Assembly (NCBI GenBank): GCA_964058805.1
Contig: CAXKVV010000721.1
Span: 1-55,766, forward strand
Length of the DNA stretch: 55,766 bases
Source: Schoenoplectus triqueter
Taxonomy: Eukaryota; Streptophyta; Magnoliopsida; Poales; Cyperaceae
Direction of reading: 5' to 3'
How positions within the stretch are numbered: position 1 is the first letter of the stretch; each line of letters opens with the position of its first letter. Of this stretch, positions 51,312 through 55,766 are shown in pieces. Below the pieces are notes generated by a model. It did no database searches. It was given only the letters and a program-made list of their open reading frames with translations, and was not told where the DNA came from. The position numbers and the translations under genes are program-made.

Positions 51312-54300
51312 TAAAGACAGCAGTTTAAACTAGTTGATTGAATTTTTCTAATTTTTTGCCGCATAACTACATAGAATTTCGTGTAATTTAATATAATATT
51401 CATAATTATGCCTATTATAATATTATCTAATTAAAACTTCGATAACAATATTCTATGACGCTATTTTGGCACAAAACACAAGTGAGATGCTTAAAAAACT
51501 GCTCTTTAAACAAGTTGTTTGACTTTTTTAAAAAATTTGACCCCATAAATACACATAATTCATTGCAAATTAATATAATTATTCCTAATTATGCCTATTG
51601 TAAGATTGTTCAATTAACACTTCGATATGAATATTCTACGACACTATTTTTTCCCAAAACATAAGTAAGGTGCATTAGAAAGAGCTATTTAAAAAGGTTA
51701 TTTGAGTATTTCAACATTTGTGGCCCCATAACTACTCATAATTTAGTGAAAATTAATATAACCACTCCTAATTATGTCTATTAAAAGATTATCTAATTAA
51801 CACTTCAATATGAATATTTTGCAACACTAATTCTGCACAAAACATAAGTGTGATGCTTCAAAAACAGCTGTTTTAACAAGTTGTTTGTGGTTTTTAAAAA
51901 TTTTGGCCGCATAATTACACATAATTTCTTATGAATTAATATAAATAATCCAAATCATGCCTATTATATGATCATTTAATTAAAACATTGATATGAATAT
52001 TCTACGACGCTAATTTTGCACAAAATATAAGTAAGATGCATTAAAAACTGCTGTTTAAACAAGTTATTTGAGTCTTTCCAAAATTTTGGCTTTATAACTG
52101 CACATAATTTCTTATAAATTCATATAATTACTCCTAAATATGCTTATTGTTATATTTTTCAATTAAAACTTGGATATGAATATTCTACAACACTAATTTT
52201 GCATAAAACATAAGTAAATACATTGAAAACTGCTGTTTCAACAAGTTGTTTGATCTTTTCAAATTTTTTGGCCACATAACTGCACATAATTTCGTATAAA
52301 TTAATATAATTACTCCTAATTACGTCTTTTATAAGATTTTTCAATTAAGACTTTGATATTAATATTCTACGATGCTAATTTTTCACAAAACATAAGTAAG
52401 ATGCATTAGAAACTGCTATTTAAAAAAGTTGTATGAGTTTTCAATATTTTCCCCCCATAACTACACATAATTTCGTGGAAATTAATATAACTACTCTTAA
52501 TTACGCTTATTATAAAGTTATTCTATTAAAACTTCGATATGAATATTCTATAATGCTAATTTTGCACAAAACATAAATAAGATGCGTTAAAACTGCTGTT
52601 CAAACGACTTGTTTGATTATTTCAACATTTGTGGCCCCATATCTACACATAATTTAGTGAACACTTCAATATGAACATTTTACAACACTAATTCTGCACA
52701 AAACATAAGTATGATGCTTTAAAAACAGCTGTTTAAACAAGTTATTTGAGATTTTTAAAATTTTTGCCCGCATAATTACACATAATTTCTTATGAATTAA
52801 TATAAATACTCCTAAGCATGCCTATTATAAGATCATCTAATTAAAACTTTGATTTGAATATTCTACGACACTAATTTTACACAAAACGTAAGTAAGATGC
52901 ATTAAAAACTGTTGTTTAAACAGGTTATTTGAGTTTTTCGAAAATTTTGGCTTCATAACTGCACATAATTTCTTATAAATTTATATAATTACTCCTAAAT
53001 ATCCTTATTGTATGATTTTTTAATTAAAACTTGGATATGAATATTCTACAACACTAATTTTGCATAAAAAATAAGTAATACATTAAAAACTGCTGTTTCA
53101 ACAATTTGTTTGATCTTTCCAATTTTTTTGGCCGAGAAACTGCACATAATTTCGTATAAATTAATATAATTACTCCTAATTACGTCTTTTATAATATTTT
53201 TCAATTAAGACTTTGATATTAATATTCTACTATACTAATTGATCAGAAAACATAAGTAAGATGCATTAGAAACTGCTATTTAAAAAAGTTGTTTGAGTTT
53301 TCAATATTTTTCCCCCAACTACACATAATTTCGTGGAAATTAATATAACTACTCCTAATTACACCTATTATAAAGTTATCCAATTAAAACTTCGATATGA
53401 ATATTTTATAATGCTAATTTTGCACAAAACATAAGTAAGATGCATCAAAAACTGATGTTCAAACAAGTTGTTTGGCATTATGAAAATTTTTGTCCGTACA
53501 ACTACATATAATTTCGTGCAAATTAAATAATTACTCCTGATTATGCCTATTATAAGCTTGTCCTATTAAAACTTCGATATGAATATTCCATGATGATAAT
53601 TTTGCGCAAAACCTAAGTAAGATGCCTTAAAAACCGCTGTTTAAACAAGTTGTTTGAGTTTTTCATAATTTTTGGCCGCATAACTACATATAATTTTGTG
53701 CGAATTAAGGAAATTACTCCTAATTACGCCTATTATAAAATTGCCCGGTTAAAACTTCGATATGAATATTCTATAACGCTAATATTGCACAAAAAATAAG
53801 TAAGATGCGTTAAAAACTGCTATTTAAACAAGTTGTTTGGCTTTATGAAAATTTTTGGCCGCATAACTAAACATAATTTGGTGGAAATTAATATAGTTAC
53901 TCCTAATTATGCCTATTATAAGATTGTTAAATTAACACTTCAAAATGAATATTTTAGGGCACTATTTTTCATAAAACCATAAGTAAGATGCATTAGAAAC
54001 TGCTATTTAAAAATGTTAAGTTTTTCAACATTTTTGGACTCATAACTACATATAATTTCATGAAAATTAATATAATTACTTCTAATTATGCCTATTAAAA
54101 TATTATCCAATTACCACTTCGATATGAATACTCTACGGCACTAATTTTGCAAAAGATATAAGTAGGATGCATTAAAAACAGCTGTTTAAACAAGTTGTTT
54201 GTGTTTTACAAAAAAATTGGCCGCGAAAGTACACATAATTTCATGCAAATTAATATAATTACTCCTAATTATGCCTATTATAAGATTGTCCAATTTCCAC

Positions 54301-55437
54301 TTCGATATGAATATTCTACGACACTAATTTTTCATAACACATAAGCACGATATATTAGAAACCGCTGTTTAAACAAGTTGTTTAAGATTTTTAACATTTT
54401 CTGACTCATAACTATACATAATTTCATGAAAAATAATATATTTACTCCTAATTATACCTATTAGATGATTATCTAATTTACACGTCGATATGAACATTGT
54501 ACGACACAAATTTTGCACGAAACATAAATAAGATGCCTTAAAAATAGTTGTTTAAACAAATTGTTTGAGTTTTCAAAAATTGTTGGCCGCATAACTATAT
54601 ATGATTTCGTGAAAATTAATATAATTACAACTAATTATGTCTATTATATTATTTTCTAATTAAAACTTAGATATGAATATCCTATGACGCTAATTTTGCA
54701 CAAAATATAAGTAAGATGCATTAGAAACTGTTGTTTATACAAGTTGTTTAAGATTTTCAACATATTTTGCATCAAAACTACACATAATTTGGAGCGAATT
54801 AATAAAATTACTCCTAACTATATCAATTATAAGATTGTCAAATTAACACTCCGATATGAATATCATAGGACACTAATTTTTCATAAGATATAGTAAGATA
54901 ACTTAGAAATTACTGTTTAAGATTTTTAATATTTATTGCCTCATAACGACACATAATTTCATAAAAATTAATATAACTACTCCTAATTATGCCTATTACA
55001 AGATTATCCAATAAACACTTCGGTATGAATGTCCTACGATATGAATTTTGCATAAACAAAAAGTAAGATGCATTATAAACAGCTGTGTAAACAAGTTGTT
55101 TGAGTTTTTTAAAACTTTTGGCTGCATAACTACACATAATTTCGCAAAAATAAATATAATAACTCATAATTATGCCTATTATATGATTGTCCAATTAACA
55201 CTCCAATATAAATATCCTATAAAGTGATTTTTCATAAAACATAAATAACATACATTTAAAACTGCTGTTTAAACAAGTTGTTTAAGATTTTCAAAATTCT
55301 TGTCTCATAACTACATATAATTTCGTAAAAGTTAATATAATTACTCCTAATTGTGACTATTAGAAGATTATCTAATTAATACTTCGATATGAATATTCTA
55401 AGATACTAAGTTTGCACAAAACATAAGTAAGATGCAT
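51312..55437 (+). repeat. Higher-order satellite repeat, copy 3 (4126 bp)
   Basis: Exactly the same length as copy 2 and almost identical to it; only single-base differences were noticed (for example ATTATTCCTAATT at about 51577, where copy 2 has ATTACTCCTAATT). The GCTATTTTGGCAC landmark is at 51460, 4126 bp after that of copy 2. Confidence 0.96.
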
Positions 55438-55766
55438 TAAAGACAGCAGTTTAAACTAGTTGATTGAATTTTTCTAATTTTTTGCCGCATAACTACATAG
55501 AATTTCGTGTAATTTAATATAATATTCATAATTATGCCTATTATAATATTATCTAATTAAAACTTCGATAACAATATTCTATGACGCTATTTTGGCACAA
55601 AACACAAGTGAGATGCTTAAAAAACTGCTCTTTAAACAAGTTGTTTGACTTTTTTAAAAAATTTGACCCCATAAATACACATAATTCATTGCAAATTAAT
55701 ATAATTACTCCTAATTATGCCTATTGTAAGATTGTTCAATTAACACTTCGATATGAATATTCTACG
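55438..55766 (+). repeat. Higher-order satellite repeat, copy 4, cut by window end
   Basis: The first 329 bp of a fourth unit, with GCTATTTTGGCAC at 55586, again 4126 bp after the previous copy. The array therefore continues beyond the window. Confidence 0.95.

Noticed and set aside
43206..55194. Repeated open frames of 69, 94 and 61 codons in the satellite (for example 43206, 47329, 51455 plus; 46660, 50784, 54910 minus)
   Set aside because: They recur exactly with the 4.12-kb HOR period, cross monomer borders, and have no domain or codon signature. They are by-products of the repeat.
36088..55766. CENP-B-box-like motif in the satellite monomer (ACTTCGATATGAATATTC)
   Set aside because: Only TTCG and a few bases agree with the mammalian box. 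It is not a credible match and plants are not known to use it in this form.
36088..55766. CRISPR-like array (regular repeats)
   Set aside because: The repeat is a contiguous satellite of about 182 bp without unique spacers in a plant nuclear context.

Overview
This is plant nuclear DNA, most likely from a eudicot. The evidence is a cytosolic-type tRNA-Trp, a seven-exon PEX11 gene with GT-AG introns, two intronless MATE (DETOXIFICATION-type) transporter genes, AT-rich intergenic DNA full of degenerate transposons and foldback repeats, and a long satellite array. I cannot name the species.

Layout. 1-68: tRNA-Trp (minus strand), cut by the window edge. 818-3195: PEX11 (peroxisome proliferation), 235 codons after splicing. 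3196-13345: gene-free DNA with a 0.65-kb foldback element, a hAT-type non-autonomous element, two copies of a GGGTCGGGT-rich repeat, another short element and a 0.4-kb foldback. 13346-14944: MATE transporter, minus strand; a 432-bp hAT-type element with perfect 8-bp target duplications sits just upstream of its TATA box. 15659-30097: gene-free, with a decayed Mutator-like transposase, two adjacent foldbacks, a Mutator-type MITE with perfect 9-bp target duplications, and a 0.67-kb foldback. 30389-31984: a second MATE gene, plus strand, clearly a paralogue of the first and head-to-head with it about 15.4 kb away. 31985-36087: gene-free, one more foldback.

36088-55766 (to the window end) is one continuous tandem satellite of about 182-bp monomers. 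The first 7 kb holds about 40 diverged monomers. From about 43063 it becomes a higher-order repeat (HOR): 23 distinct monomers form a unit of 4123-4126 bp, present in three full, nearly identical copies and the start of a fourth. The diverged part shows the same monomer order in older blocks of about 2.03 and 3.88 kb, so the array looks as if it grew by repeated amplification of multi-monomer blocks. This is the most striking feature. The size and organisation resemble centromeric or knob satellites, but no centromere-specific protein or retroelement is visible, so that role is inference.

The genes do not form a functional unit: PEX11 acts at peroxisomes, the MATE proteins are predicted membrane transporters, and the tRNA serves translation. 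The window reads as the edge between a gene-poor chromosome arm and a satellite block.
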